A stretch of DNA of 64,000 nt. Origin: Aquila chrysaetos chrysaetos (taxonomy: Eukaryota > Chordata > Aves > Accipitriformes > Accipitridae). The notes below the pieces were generated by a model. The model did not search any database, was not told the DNA's origin, and saw only the letters and a program-made list of their open reading frames with translations. The stretch spans positions 10,599,851 through 10,663,850 of the forward strand of contig NC_044030.1 in assembly GCF_900496995.4 (NCBI RefSeq), given 5' to 3'. Below are positions 1 through 11,809 of the stretch, piece after piece. A program made the translations under genes and the position numbers. Every line of letters starts with the position of its first letter. The stretch's first letter is position 1.

Positions 1-3000
1 TCTCCTAGTGCACAGAGCAGACTCGCTATTGAAAGTGACATACTAGTGAAGGAGAGTCAAGTAGTCACATGCAAGCAGAACTTTTTTTTTTTTTTTAAAA
101 GGAAAAAGGAGGGAAATCCACACTGACACTTCCTCATTTGTCCTACCTTCCTCTGCAGAGGATCTGCTCTGAAAAGCAGATCTCAATTAGCTTGCATGCC
201 TTCCAAAACCTCTGTAAGAGAGCAAGAACTCAGTTTTACAGCTAACTCTGCAATGGCCCCTGCTATGCATCCTGAGGGATTGTTTCCTCCTGTATGTTCC
301 CTTCTCACCTAATGTCAAAAAAAAAAAGGGGGAGTGGGGAGTGGGGTGTGTCAATACTGCTTAGGTTCAGCTTTAGCTGTCTCCTTATTTGGAGGTTAGC
401 GGGTAAAGGAAGAATAAGCTCGAAAAACCTGATGGTGGTCAGGTATCAGGACAAACAATTTTTTATGCAATTAGACTTGAGGGGAACAGAAAGATCTTTA
501 TGGAAAGATCTAGCCAATACAGAATGCTTCAGAGACAAGAATCTACAACTCAAGTGTTTGATGTTTGCTGCAGAATCACTGTGAAAGCCAAGTACTTAGC
601 CAGAAATGTCCATTTCATTTAAGAGGTTAGATGCTGCTCAGAAGTAAAGGTCTTCTGGCTCCTAAAACAGAGCTCTCCTACAAGTCAGGAGGAAGACGCT
701 CTCAGACAATGAGAGCTCTGCAGGCCTCTTCATAAGATTCAGAAAACTTGAGACTAGTCTACTTAGAGGGCCTCAGAACAGGGGAAGCCATAGAAAACAG
801 CACAGGTGGTTTTCTTTCCCTTTCCCATGACCTGCTGCTCTAGCAGCATTAGCCACTGTTCTTGAACAGCAACCAAAGGTTTTTGAGACTAAGTTAGACA
901 GGGTCTAAGCTCCTAGATTATTACCATGTTTGTATCAAAACCCATCAGGAGGCATACAGGCAGTGTTCCTGTCCTCCAGGTTCTTCTGTCTCAGGATAAA
1001 GTAGTGTTCTTACTCAGGAGCTCCAAAAAAGCAAGGAAAGCATGCTTTAAAGAATGCAAAGCAGTGATGGCAGAGGTTCAGCCACTTCAGGCTGCACATC
1101 TGTGGCAGTGGGAATTGAAGCACTGCTTTATGGGCAGAAAACTTCCCTTACTTCTGCACTTTCTCCCCTCAGAGGATTTCAGTCTTAGGTACTTATATCT
1201 TGCAGCAGTGTTTAGGAAGCATTTGCTCAGAGCAGGTAAGAAGAACCCAGAAAAGGCAAATTATCCAGTTCATGGTGATGTGTCAGCCATTGCCACTATC
1301 CCTCTGCCAGAGGGATGTCCTAGTACAGTCCTATTATGGACAGTGGTCCTTACAGAAGCTTACTGACTCAGAGCCACTTTGCAGCAGGAGACTTCAACCC
1401 AAACTTCTCCTGCAGTGCCATTCTCCAGAAAGGCCCTTGGAAAGACCAAGAAAGCAGACAAGCACATCTCCTGTTCAAGAATCAATAAAGAACAGCTGCA
1501 GACCTTTAAGCCCGAGTTAGACTTAAATACTGACCTCCCTCTGTTACCCAACTATTGGAGCTGTCCACACATTGTTAGCTGATTAGTGAGCCAGGCTTTC
1601 AAGAGATTAATGACCCTCTACCAGAAATTAAGACCAAGAGACATACTAACCACCTAAAAGGCAGTTTTACCTACTTACCTCCACTTAACATACTTGCTCT
1701 CTAGACTACTCAATACACAGTGCAAGCAGTTGAAGTTTACTAGTGCCTTAAAGTTAGGAACACCCGTTTGTTTGCTGAAGTTTTTCCTGTGGTGGGAAAA
1801 AAGTCAACTCATTTTTTTCTTGCCAGCGCATCAGGTATTAAGTGGAAGAAGGGACATCCCTCACACAGAAGAGCTGTTGGACTCCTTCCATCAGAAGGAT
1901 CAGACATTTGTCTTTTTCTGCTAATTCAGCTATAAGGAAAAAAAAAAAAAGAACACTGCTGTCCTCCTACTGGAAATCCTTTTATTTTGCAAGGCTCATT
2001 ACCCTAGTGTCATTTCCAGGTCAACCACAGAACTGCTCTCAAGTCTAAAAATTGCTTACCTCAGCCCCTTTTGGCTCTCCCCTTTAGAGTACTTCTGTGC
2101 TGCCAAGCGCCTAGAACAGGACAGTACTACATACAGGTACTAGAAGATGGACTTCACCTGTGTTGCTGGTGGAAAAACTGGGCAAGAACCTTCCTACTGA
2201 CAAGAAGTTAGCTGACCACAGCCTGAGGCTAGAGAGGTATTTCTGCTCCTAGGTTATCAGGGATGGTGATACACTTCTCGGACACCTGAAAGCAGTAAAG
2301 GAGACAGGAGCTTGCTTGTGCTCCAAAAGAAAAAAAGCTCTTTAGTACAGCTGAAGAAAGAAGTTACAGGGTGTGAGCTCCTCAGAACAGAGCTTCTCAC
2401 CAGCTACACAGCAGTGTGGATGGACAGTGCTAACAGAGTGAGTACAGTACTATCACTGCACTCCTGAGCTGCAAGAGGACCCATGAAGGCAGCTGCCAAC
2501 TCCTATTGCTATAGGTTGGTCAGACAGCAACCTAATTGCATAAGTAAATCCAATCTATCATAGACAAAAAACTCCACAACTCCTACTCCCACCTTACTCA
2601 CATACCTCCTTCTCTCAGAGGGCCATCGACTCTCTGACAAGTTTCATAGATGAAGGCATATGTTCCCAAAGGGAAGGTAAGCCTGGCTTCTCACTTGAGC
2701 AACAGCGGGCAAATGTTCAAGGAGAGGGCTCCTTAGACGGGCAGGAACAATTGCTGAATCTGTACAGCACAGTTACAGAGCAGCAGAAGGTGACACATGG
2801 AAGACAACAGACTACCTTGACCCCTTCCCCTAGAACACGGGAGTGTATTGGACCAGATACTGCTGGCAGCCCCAAGGCTTTTGAAGACTAGCAGATCCAT
2901 CCTTCCCAGAAGCAGCTCCACCCTGCCCAGGACAACAGCCACAGAAAGCACCTCTTGCCACCAGCAGCAGTCTTAACACCTTGTAAGCACACTTACAAGT

Positions 3001-3849
3001 GTGCGAGCCCAGAACTGCTTATTACGAAGTTTCAAACCGATCTCACCCCTTGCAACCCTTGCTCCCAGAAATCCTACTTTAACAGGTTTCTGGAAATCTG
3101 CCCACAGAGATACTACGTCCTTGCAAGAGTAGTTAACATATCAGGAGTGCTGTGCTGCCACTACTGCTTTCACATTTGGGAATTATCACATCCAAGGCCC
3201 ACACACAGGAAAGGCACGGGCAAGCCCGCTGGTGTCCTGCGGACACATGCCAGAGCTAGGGAAGGGAGAGCACGCAGATACTCCTGCAACAGCATCCTTT
3301 CCGTATTACACTGCTGTGAAGAAGTGAGCAGAAGCTCAGCTCTGGAGAGGGCAATCACAAGTTGATGGCAAGCTCGGTGGTCAGGAAACAAGGGCAGCTC
3401 CAAGCCTTCCCTGTGAGGGCTACAGGAAGAAGACGGCGAGGGAGCTCCAGCAATTCCTGAAGCATTCAGACCCGTCTGTAGAGGGTACGAGCCACGGGAA
3501 GATACGATCGGTAGAATCTTGCCTCTTGCACCCACTCCGGCGAGAGCAGGAGCAGCGGTGTCCCACCTGGTCCCTCGCAGAGAGAGGCACGATGCCTGCA
3601 GCCCCCACACCGAGTTCCTTCTCCCCCCGCGGGCAGCCCCGGGCTCTCGCAATGGATGTCAGCAGCGCCCAGGGCTTCATTTCCCCGCGGGCAGCCAGGG
3701 ATGCAGCCGGAGAAGTGGATGTGGCGGGGAAAAACACACACACACACAGCCCTTCTCCCTCCTCTCCACGCTCCCCTTCAAAAGCGGAGACAACTCCCCG
3801 CCCCCCCCCCCCCCCCAAACGCCGCGGCCCCCCCTTCTCCGAGGCGTAC
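1..3849 (-). other. SNX30: SNX30 intron 1 (partial)
   Basis: This is the start of the first intron of SNX30, read on the minus strand from the donor GT at 3848-3849 and leaving the window at base 1. I see no convincing exon in it. The reading frames at 294-584 and 926-1366 show no recognisable family and are treated as chance. The end next to exon 1 is GC-rich and belongs to the promoter CpG island. It contains a 16-base C run (3801-3816) and a short CA repeat (about 3733-3748). Confidence 0.8.
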
Positions 3850-4011
3850 CTTGTCGGCGATGCTGCGGGGCAGGAGCAGGTCGGGGCTGGGGGTGAGCGC
3901 CGGCCCCATCTCCTCGCTGCTGGACGTGGCCAGGGGATGCGGCATCTCCCGCAGGGACTTGGGCCCGGAAGACGGGAGAGGCTTGGGGGCGCCCGCCGCG
4001 CCGCCCGACAT
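3850..4011 (-). CDS. SNX30: SNX30 coding exon 1, sorting nexin-30 N-terminus
   Basis: This exon encodes the first 54 residues of sorting nexin-30, a PX-BAR protein of endosomal membranes that partners SNX4 in recycling and autophagy-related sorting. The peptide starts MSGGAAGAPKPLPSSGPKSL and runs through REMPHPLATSSSEE and TPSPDLL to ADK. From memory the human N-terminus has the same order of motifs (LPSTGPHSLRDMPHPL, SSSEE, TPSPDLL, then DK). The segment is probably disordered; the PX and BAR domains lie in later exons outside the window. ATG is at 4011-4009. The exon ends in phase 0 at AAG, followed by the donor GTACGC. The start is supported by the family match and by the CpG island around it. 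The gene is divergent from INIP, as in human. Confidence 0.93.
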
Positions 4012-4520
4012 CGCGCCGGGGCCGGGCAGCGACCGAGGAAGGAGGGAGCGGAGGCCGCGCCGCCTCGGTGGGGAGCTGCGGGGCCGCGACCGGAGCCTGC
4101 CCGCCGCCACCGCTCTACGAGGAGGAGGAGGAGGAGGAGGAGGAGCAGGCCGAGGGGGAGGAGTGAGAGAGAGCAGCGCCTGCCCGCGCCGCCGCCCGCC
4201 CCTTTACAAAGCGCCACCGGCGCCACCTGCCTCCCGCGCCGCGCGGCGGCGGCCGCCCAGCTGCCCGGCCGGCCCGCCCCCTGCCCCGGGCGAAGAGCGG
4301 AAGGCGCGGGGCCGCCCCCCGGAGCGGCGGCAGCGGGCGGGGCTGCGGCGGGAGCAGGCCCCGCCCCCGGCAGGCCCCGGCGGGGCGGGGCGGGGCGGTC
4401 GGTGCCAGCCGCCGCCCGGGGCCGGGGGAGGAGGAGGCGACGGCGGCGGCTGTGGCGGCGGCCCGCGAAGCCGCGGGGCGGGGCGGCCCCGCCCCGCCCC
4501 GCCCCGCCGGTGACGCCCGG
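4012..4520 (-). promoter_or_regulatory. SNX30: SNX30 5' UTR and CpG-island promoter
   Basis: The sequence upstream of the SNX30 start is extremely GC- and CpG-rich. It carries several GC-box clusters: a GGGGCGG array near 4383-4400 and a CCCCGCC array near 4486-4506. These are Sp1/KLF-type sites typical of TATA-less housekeeping promoters. A GAG/GGA triplet tract (about 4118-4145) probably lies in the 5' UTR. The transcription start cannot be fixed from sequence. The island as a whole spans roughly 3500-4970, and long open frames across it on both strands are GC artefacts. Confidence 0.7.
4118..4145. repeat. GGA triplet microsatellite in the SNX30 leader
   Basis: Eight to nine uninterrupted GAG/AGG triplets lie about 110-135 bases upstream of the SNX30 ATG. 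On the SNX30 strand this is a CTC/CCT pyrimidine tract. Such tracts vary in length between individuals and can form triplex DNA. Confidence 0.8.
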
Positions 4521-4676
4521 CTGCAGCACTGAGCTGACGGCGGCGTGGAAGCGCGGCTGGGCGGCAGACAAGCAAACCAGCTGCTCGGCTTTCGCAGGCT
4601 CGGTTCGCCGACTTCAAACTATTCACGTGTTTGAAGGGAAACTGCAAAAACCGCGGGCCTCCGCGCAGGACGGGAG

Positions 4677-4720
4677 CCCGCCTCGGTCGCGACGTGGGCC
4701 CGCCTCGGTCGCGACGTGGG
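4677..4720. repeat. 22-bp perfect tandem duplication
   Basis: A 22-base unit beginning CCCGCCTCGG and ending GACGTGGG occurs twice, back to back and identical (4677-4698 and 4699-4720), at the outer edge of the SNX30 CpG island. Each copy holds two TCG/GCG CpG sites and a GACGTG core resembling an E-box/CRE half site. It looks like a recent local duplication. Confidence 0.92.
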
Positions 4721-6384
4721 CAGGCGGGCGGGTGGCCAAAACGGCAGTCGGGCTCTGGAGGCGCCTCCTCCAGTCCCCCCAGGAAGAGCGACCTACCGAG
4801 CCGGGCATGGGGACAAGGCCCTTCCTCGGGGAGCTGGTCTGTGCCACGGGCTGGGCGTCGCAGCCCAAGCAGAGGCGCCGGGCGATGCCTTGCGCCCGAG
4901 GCCAGCAAGCTGCAGAAACACGCTGTCGACGACGGCCGTGTGCTTACTGCCGCCGCGCTTGGGAGCGCTCGCATTTTTGTAGAATAACGTTTCCGACTGG
5001 AGCTGCTTGGCATGCATTGCAGAGAGTTCTTTTTATACTTGAAAAAAACGGAATTGTAAAGAAGATGCACTGGGAAGTTCTGCTCTGACCCTGTGTGGAA
5101 AGAATTTTTGTATTTTTTCAGGCAACCCTAAATTCAGGCTCTCTTGTGATTTGCTAAAATGAGCTGAAAAATGACGCCGAGTCCTGTAGAAATGGTCCGT
5201 GCGAATTCGCCTAACAGCATGTGTCAACTGCAGAAATTCAGCGATCGGCCCACAGTTAACAACATGAAAAAAGGGTTGATGACTGCTGAATAATTAATAA
5301 GTTGGAGAAAAAAATCATAGTCTGGTTTAAGTTATTCCCTGAGCAGATAAAGCAGCTACATTTGTCTGATAAATTATTCCTTTTGAATAATTTGCTTAGC
5401 ACTAATTAGACGTAATAGAGTAACATGCTACTGGGGAAGAGGTGGATCACTGCAAGACTGTCACAATCCCTTCCTGCTATATACAGATATATAAAGAGAT
5501 GCATACAGATACGTGACCAAACAGGACTCGGGTGCTGTAAACATTTTTGCTTGTGTTTAACTCCTCGCGGAGGAGTACAGCCCACTGAAATCAAAAGGGC
5601 AGCATCGCTACCTAAGGGAAAGCCAGCAGGGTGTCAACACCAGGTGCCACGCAGCAGGACAAACACAGGACTGCAACACTGTGGACTTTTCATTACAAAA
5701 AGAAATGCTATTTATCACAGGGAAAAAAAAACTATGAAAAAATCAATCCTTACTATAAATAACTACTCAGTATTACATAATGTTTGAACTCCGGTAACAA
5801 TCAAAAGCCCCAATCAAGTCCAGGCCCCAGTGAGAAAGAGGCTGTGAAATATGCCTTGTTCATTACACTTAAGAAACAACAACCTATTTATCTATCAGGA
5901 AAAGGAGACAATACAAATTAGCCAGCATAAATACATACACCTCAGCTTTCTTCTAGACTATCCAAATCTTAAGTGGAAACTACTGTGATAAAGCAGCAGG
6001 CAGGTTCATGTATCTGCCACACTGTCCAGGAACCAGTTCTCTGCAGTTTTGTGAAAGCCTGTATCTCAAAGGCTTAGGACTTACCAAGAGCTCTTCCTAT
6101 CTTTTCCTTAAGCATCCTCCCCCAGCTGTGCTTGCAACTCAGACTCTTCTCCAAAGGAAGCCTTTCAAGGATGCTTACACCAACACCGTCCAAACTTGGA
6201 AGCCTGGGGACATTCTAGCTCTGTGCAGGTACAAACAACCTTCTACACATTAAACCTGTTGGCTTGGTGGGCAGCGGGCCGAACATAAGCCTGTTGCACC
6301 CTTGCAGCAAAGAAGACCAACGGTATCTGGGCTGCCTAAACAGCAAGCAGCACCGGCAGCAGACGGAGGGCAGGGCTTATTGCT

Positions 6385-6720
6385 CACTACTTGGCACTCG
6401 TTACACCTGACCAGAAATACTGTGTGTGACTGCGGGCCCCTTAATACAAGAAAGACACTGACAAACTGGAGAAAGTTCAGAGGAGGGCACTGAGATGGCT
6501 GGCAGCTGGAGCACTTGCCCTGCAAGCAGAAGCTGCGGGGCCGAGGCTTTTTCAGCGTGAAACAGACATGGCTTCAAGGGCAGTTAATTGCATCCCCCAG
6601 TACCCCATAGGGAGGGGATGGAAGAGATGGAGCTGGGCTCTTCACAGAGGTGCCTAGCAGGAGGAGAAGAGACAAAGGACATAAACTGAAACAGGAAATT
6701 CCTGGTGGATGTTAGGTGGT
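6385..6720 (+). mobile_element. CR1 LINE fragment, 3' part, plus orientation
   Basis: The sequence follows the avian CR1 3' region. It contains CCCCTTAATACAAGAAAGAC, then TTCAGAGGAGGGCACTGAGA, then GGAGCACTTGCCCTGCAAG, and later GGAGCTGGGCTCTTCACAGA and CTGGTGGATGTTAGGTGG. CR1 consensus has the same order (cagtacaagaaagac, tccagaggagggc, ggagcac, ggatattagg). It is a 5'-truncated, diverged copy with no intact ORF2, and its 3' end is not clearly present. CR1 is the dominant LINE of birds. Confidence 0.85.
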
Positions 6721-9489
6721 ATTTCACCAGTTTCACATGTTTTTTTCTGAAGAAAATAGTTCTGCCTCTGTGTCGCTGAAAAGAAAGTCCTACAGGCTAC
6801 CTCTTTGGATTGTTACTAGGATAAATAGAAAGAGGAAGGATCTACAGGTTGCCGTCTCATCCTGCCTTTTCAATAATACTCTTGCACCTCCATTAAGGCA
6901 GTGTTATTCAGAAAGTACTCATATTACTTCTGCTGTTCAGCTGTATCTTCCCAGCCAGGGCTGATATATATTATAATTAAGCATCTCTGGCACCAACCAG
7001 AGATCATTCTGTGTATGCTACATCTCCTGTCATTTCTACTAAGGGTGGGATGTAGGCCAGCAGAAGCAAGAACAGGAATTGTGAAGAGCTCCTATGCAGT
7101 GCTATTGAGTTACATTAGGTATGACATAGACACAGTTGTTGGTATAGAAGCATTTTGGTGGTGGGTTCTAAGATCTGGGTGCTTTCTCTATTGCCTGTCT
7201 AAATCCTCTAAAAAAGAGAATTTTCTTATTTAATACAGTTCCTAATCTTAAAATAAGTTGACAGATGTTACAGGCAGCAGCAAATATGTTACATGGCAGC
7301 AATACAATCTTAGGTGGCAAAGTGCTCTTCTTCATAGCAAGAACTGGAGCAACTCCTTAATAATAACAGAAAGTCACCTATAGGAAAACCTATTTACAAA
7401 TTTACAGATAGGCAGCACCAGTGGTTTACTGGTGTTCTGATCTGGAGTACCAGGTACTCCAGTAATAGCACTCAGGATGTTTTTATAATGGCAGATGGCT
7501 TTGTAAGTGCTCAGTATGAGCCTGAAAAGGACTCTCAGTGGTTTTGTAACATTCTTTTTGTAATGTATCTTCATCTCCTTGTTCAAATAATGAGATACAA
7601 AATGGCAATAAGGTTTACAATGAATAGCAGGAGGCTAACTTCAGGTTGAATTTATTTACTAGACCGGACATGTAAAACCCACTTGCTTTTCTTGAGTTAT
7701 TCTATTTAAAGCCTAAATTACAGGATTCTTCTCCATAGCACACTCCAGACAGTACAGACAACAAACAGTAAGGTAGGCTGGAGGCCACACCAGCCAGACT
7801 GTCAGGCTTGGCTGGTTTGCCAGGTCAATGGCGGTAAAAGCTTTTTTCCCCACGGTCGACAGCCTCTCCTTGACCGCTTTATCTTTTTCCCCCTGTGCTC
7901 TACCTGGAGAGGATAACGTTTGTGTCTGCCTGCACATAGGCACATATGAAACTAGTACGAAACAAGACCATTCTAGAGGACATAAAAAAATTAAAATCCA
8001 ACTATCTTTTGAAAAAAGGTCCTTCCTTCCCTATGCTACTACAGCTCGTGTCTCGTACTGCAGAGATTAAAGAGAGCAGGCTTTTGACCCGACCCAGTTA
8101 AATCTTATGCTTGTTGACTGTGTATAGAGACGGGATCCCTTAGCACAATCAATAGTCAACAGCACTATTCATGCACACATTTAAGCTAATGGGTAAGCTT
8201 TTGCTGCATCAAAGGCCTTCAAAGCTGTCAAGTTTGATGGGGAAGCAATGAACAGGATTGTGGAAAGATAGGGCACTTGTGATAGACAGCCGAAGTCTGT
8301 GCTAAAGGGCTATCAAATGAAAAATCAGAATTCCAACCATGGAGAAAGAGTACAACCATGGATACAGTATCTTGAGGCAATTGGATATAAAAAAGTAATC
8401 CAAATTAAGTGTTTAAAGACTCTTCAAAACATTCTAATTTGGTTGGTTGGTTGGATGGGTTTGGGGGTTTTTTTTGTGACATGTACAATAAATACAGAAA
8501 GAAAAGGAAGTGTTTAGAATGGATCTGTGTAAGTAGCACTGCCAGTTGGAAATAACAGCAGCGTTCTGGAAGATCTTGGCTCAAGCCAAGAAGACATCCT
8601 GCACAGCCCATTTTCACTTAGGGGGAAAAAAAAAGAAAAAAGAAAAAAAAAAAGAGTAAGTCATTATTTTACCTCAGCTTTGTCAACTGCAAGCAGCCTG
8701 TAGTGAACAGAACTGCCCATGACCGTTCTGAAACATTGCAGTTTATGATCACTCAGTATCACATCCAATTTCACTCAGCTTTTGTTTATTTAATGAGATA
8801 CACAGCTCCCTCTACACCAAGATGATGAGAACAGCTTGCCTGAAAACCAGCATTTTATTGGCTCAAGAAGCAGCATGGGCAGATGTGTGAGGCAATGTTC
8901 AAGAAGAGCCTTTTTTTAAACTGAAGGTTTTGTAATGATTTTCCAATAGACATTCTATACATGCTATATTTTATAATTTTTTATTTGATTAGGGTGAACA
9001 GGAAGGAGGAATTTCAGGGAAAATGAAAGTATTCTGATGCATGAGAGATTAGACTCCATTCCTTTCAAGGGCTACATTCTTTCCTGTTGTTACAACCCAA
9101 AGAGGAAATTAATTTACTGATATGAAACTCCTCCCAAAGACAAAGTATCATTTAACTTGAGGCAGGACTATGTTTTCACAGAGATGCTCAGTTACTACTA
9201 TGATCAATTTTTGTCACACTTGTATAGAACTGCAGAATTAATGAGTGCCAACCTTTCTGCACCTGAGTTTCCTTGCTGATGACTCCTCCTCCTTGCCCTG
9301 CTACTTCTTCCTTTTCTACCTTCCTTCCTCGATCCCCACCCAAGGACCACTGTCCACTACTTAATTCTTCTTAACAGCATTAGCTGTCTCAAAGGAGAGC
9401 CCAGTAGCTAAGCCTGTCTGTCTCAAACTGCAGCTTTTCAGAATCACTTATATCCTCAGTCCTGGCATGACAATGCAGAGAAATGCACC

Positions 9490-10250
9490 AGGCAGGATTA
9501 TTAGCTTGGGCACTGCGCTGCTCTTCACTCGCGATGCTTCTCAGCAATTAAGGATTACAAGCGAGATGCCTAGCTAAAATGGACGGCAGATCATCCAAGA
9601 GAGAATAATTAAAAGGGGAAAAAAAATGGCACATATGACAGCTCTCAAGGCACAATGAGAAATCATAAAAATGAAAAAAAACCCAAACCCAAAACATCAG
9701 AAGGAGGGACGGCGCTCAATCAGCTGTTCAGGCAAAGAGAAGAGTTGAAAATAACGCCGCTATGTGGGAAAGGCAGCAATGTTTGCCTTCCACAGTATTA
9801 ACACAGCTTTAAAGCAAACAGAAAACTCCATGAGATTGTCAGATGTTTGCTGGTTGCTCAGGTGCTGGTTTGCGTTTTCATTAACACACACAAACACACA
9901 GAGACTGTTTTTACCAGGCAAATGATCTAGGAAGCCAAATTTTAAATCTGGATGTTACAAGTCTCTAGACATAAATTTGTTCAGTTTTACAATTTTCACA
10001 GTTAATGAGGCTTTGAAAAGTAAGTATAAATGCATGGACAGCCAGCATATTTGATTAGCAGAACACTCCCTATCTCACAGAATTGTATGTATAATTTTTT
10101 TATTGCCTTCAGCAATTATTTATATTTTTGGTTGTCCAGGCTAATGGACTAGCGTGGCATTTAGCACCGTGTACACCCTGTGTACATTCTTACCAATATA
10201 AATAATTCCACTGTAACTAAACCAACAGTTTTTAATAAATCCTTTTTCCA
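9490..10250. other. Candidate conserved non-coding element cluster
   Basis: This AT-rich stretch has no repeat signature and no coding potential. It is dense in homeodomain/POU-like motifs (AATTAA, TAATTA-type and ATTTAT), and CpG-containing words such as GGACGGCGCTCAATCAGCTG persist in an otherwise CpG-poor background. That texture resembles vertebrate conserved non-coding elements, but conservation cannot be shown from one sequence. It lies 1.4-2.1 kb upstream of the INIP promoter. Confidence 0.3.
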
Positions 10251-11053
10251 CTTTAAGCCTGGAGAGTGATGAGATTATGAATTTCTAAGACTTGATGGAA
10301 GAGGAAGCAGATGAAATTAAATGCCCTGCAGTGTACAGAACATTTGACTACCAGATCCAGGGTCACCCCTGCTGTAAGTGTCATTTGCTCAGAAATGGCT
10401 GTTACATACACCACCAAAATCTCAGTATTAAAAAGTTTAATGTCCTGCAGTAAAAGCACATCTAACTAGAGACACCTTGAACTAAGACTTATTAAACAGT
10501 AACTGATTTTCTGTACTTTAAATTTGGTTCTATTTAAACAAAAAACCTTTATTTCATAAAATTTGTTTACTGCCTTAAAAAACCCAACCCTGCATATAAA
10601 ACTTAAGTAGGCAATGTGACTGATTTCTTGGCTAGCTGGAGGTCAGCATTGGTCCCATCTCTTTGCAGCCTGTTATATATTTATTGCAGTTCTTAAGAAT
10701 TGATTTTACTCGTGTATGATCAGAGGCACAGCTGTTAGGGGCCACAGTTCAAATCACTACTCAGCTTGGTTTGAGTCGAACCGAAGTATTTTAACCACAA
10801 GGACGTAAAACAAAAGTCACAGATCGCCGCAGTTTAAGACTAAGGCTTATCCTCCAGGACAGCCTCGATCACTTAAGAAAACACACTCTCATTTATAAAG
10901 CTGTTACCTGACACTTCAAAAGCAAACCATGCATTAGTAACAGGAATGCACAGCCCCTTCTGGAATTCATGCCGAGTAATCATTCCTGCTGTGTTCAAAC
11001 TCAAACTCCGTGGCTGTGATAAGAAATTAAACAACCCTTTCCCCTCTCCACTT

Positions 11054-11069
11054 CCCCCCCCCCCCCCCC
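11054..11069. repeat. C16 homopolymer upstream of the INIP promoter
   Basis: An uninterrupted run of 16 C (G on the other strand) sits about 0.5 kb upstream of the INIP first exon, at the start of the CpG island. Confidence 0.9.
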
Positions 11070-11349
11070 TTTAACTGTGCTGGTGCCTGAAGTCCCCTTA
11101 GAGTCACCCTCACGCTTGCTGCCGAACCCCCCCACACCCAGGCCGACGCCCCTTGCAGGAGCCCTGAAGCAGGGACCGGTGTTCAAAGCCTGAGCTGAAC
11201 ACTTACTGGCGCCTAACTGAGCCTCGCCACGCACCAGCCCGTCTCCTCCGGCCCCGACCCCTTCGGCCAGGCAGGCCGGCAAAGGCGGCCCGGGCAGACG
11301 TCCGCCTCAAAGCGGGACCAGGCCGGGCCGCCAGGCCCCGCCCGGCCCT

Positions 11350-11600
11350 GCCCGTTGCCTAGAGACCAGGGGCGGCCCCGCAGCGGGGCGGGGGCGGGCC
11401 CGCCTCACCCCCACTTGAAGCGGACTGGCCACTCTCACCTGTCCGTCAAGCTACGCAACGTAAAGAGCTTCGCCGCCGCCCGGGAGGGAGTTAGGCGGCG
11501 CCGTCGCGCACTGCGTGCGTCATGCGCCTCTGCCGCGAGCTCAGTGGCTGCGGCGGGGTTGGGCTGGGCGGCGAGAGCCAAGTTGGGGAGGGGGGGTAGG
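11350..11600 (+). promoter_or_regulatory. INIP: INIP CpG-island promoter
   Basis: This is the core of a second CpG island (about 11.1-12.1 kb) with no TATA box. It contains GC boxes (GGGGCGGGGGCGGG near 11384) and an alternating GCGCACTGCGTGCGTCATGC stretch near 11506-11525. That stretch resembles NRF1 (GCGCATGCGC-type) and CRE/ATF-like half sites common at housekeeping and DNA-repair promoters. The transcription start is inferred to lie just 3' of it, because a good splice donor follows at 11655. Confidence 0.65.
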
Positions 11601-11654
11601 GCGGGATGGCCGTGAGGCCGGCGGGCTGCGGCTAGGGCCGGGCGGGGGAGAAAG
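11580..11654 (+). other. INIP: INIP non-coding exon 1 (5' end approximate)
   Basis: This is the inferred untranslated first exon. The 3' end is set by a strong donor, GAGAAAG followed by GTAAGG at 11655. The 5' end is a guess within the CpG island. It splices to the acceptor at 12881/12882, which precedes the start codon. The short open frames here (including an ATGGCCGTGAGG at 11605) are not expected to be the protein start. Confidence 0.55.
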
Positions 11655-11776
11655 GTAAGGGGCAGGAGCCCTCGGGCAGGTGGGCAGCGGGAGGGCGGGT
11701 GACCGGCCGGGGCGGGCCGGGGCGTCCCGTCCCCGCCGGCCCGGAGAGAGCGGAAGAGTCCCTCCCTTGTAGGCGG

Positions 11777-11809
<33 letters not shown>

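Larger units (their letters stand above)
4521..11349. other. Intergenic region between divergent SNX30 and INIP
   Basis: This 6.8 kb separates two head-to-head promoters. The first 450 bases belong to the SNX30 CpG island, and GC content rises again from about 11.05 kb into the INIP island. Between them lie a plus-strand CR1 fragment (about 6385-6720), a short GGTT repeat (about 8442-8455), an A-rich tract (about 8622-8655) and a stretch that looks like conserved non-coding DNA (about 9490-10250). No reading frame here resembles a known protein and none is flanked by convincing splice sites. Confidence 0.7.

Noticed and set aside
3526-5088. A 520-codon open frame on the plus strand (and a 383-codon frame on the minus strand) across 3.4-5.1 kb
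   Set aside because: Stop-poor GC-rich CpG-island sequence, rich in Pro, Arg, Ala and Gly with no family match. Only the 54-codon SNX30 segment on the minus strand is supported.
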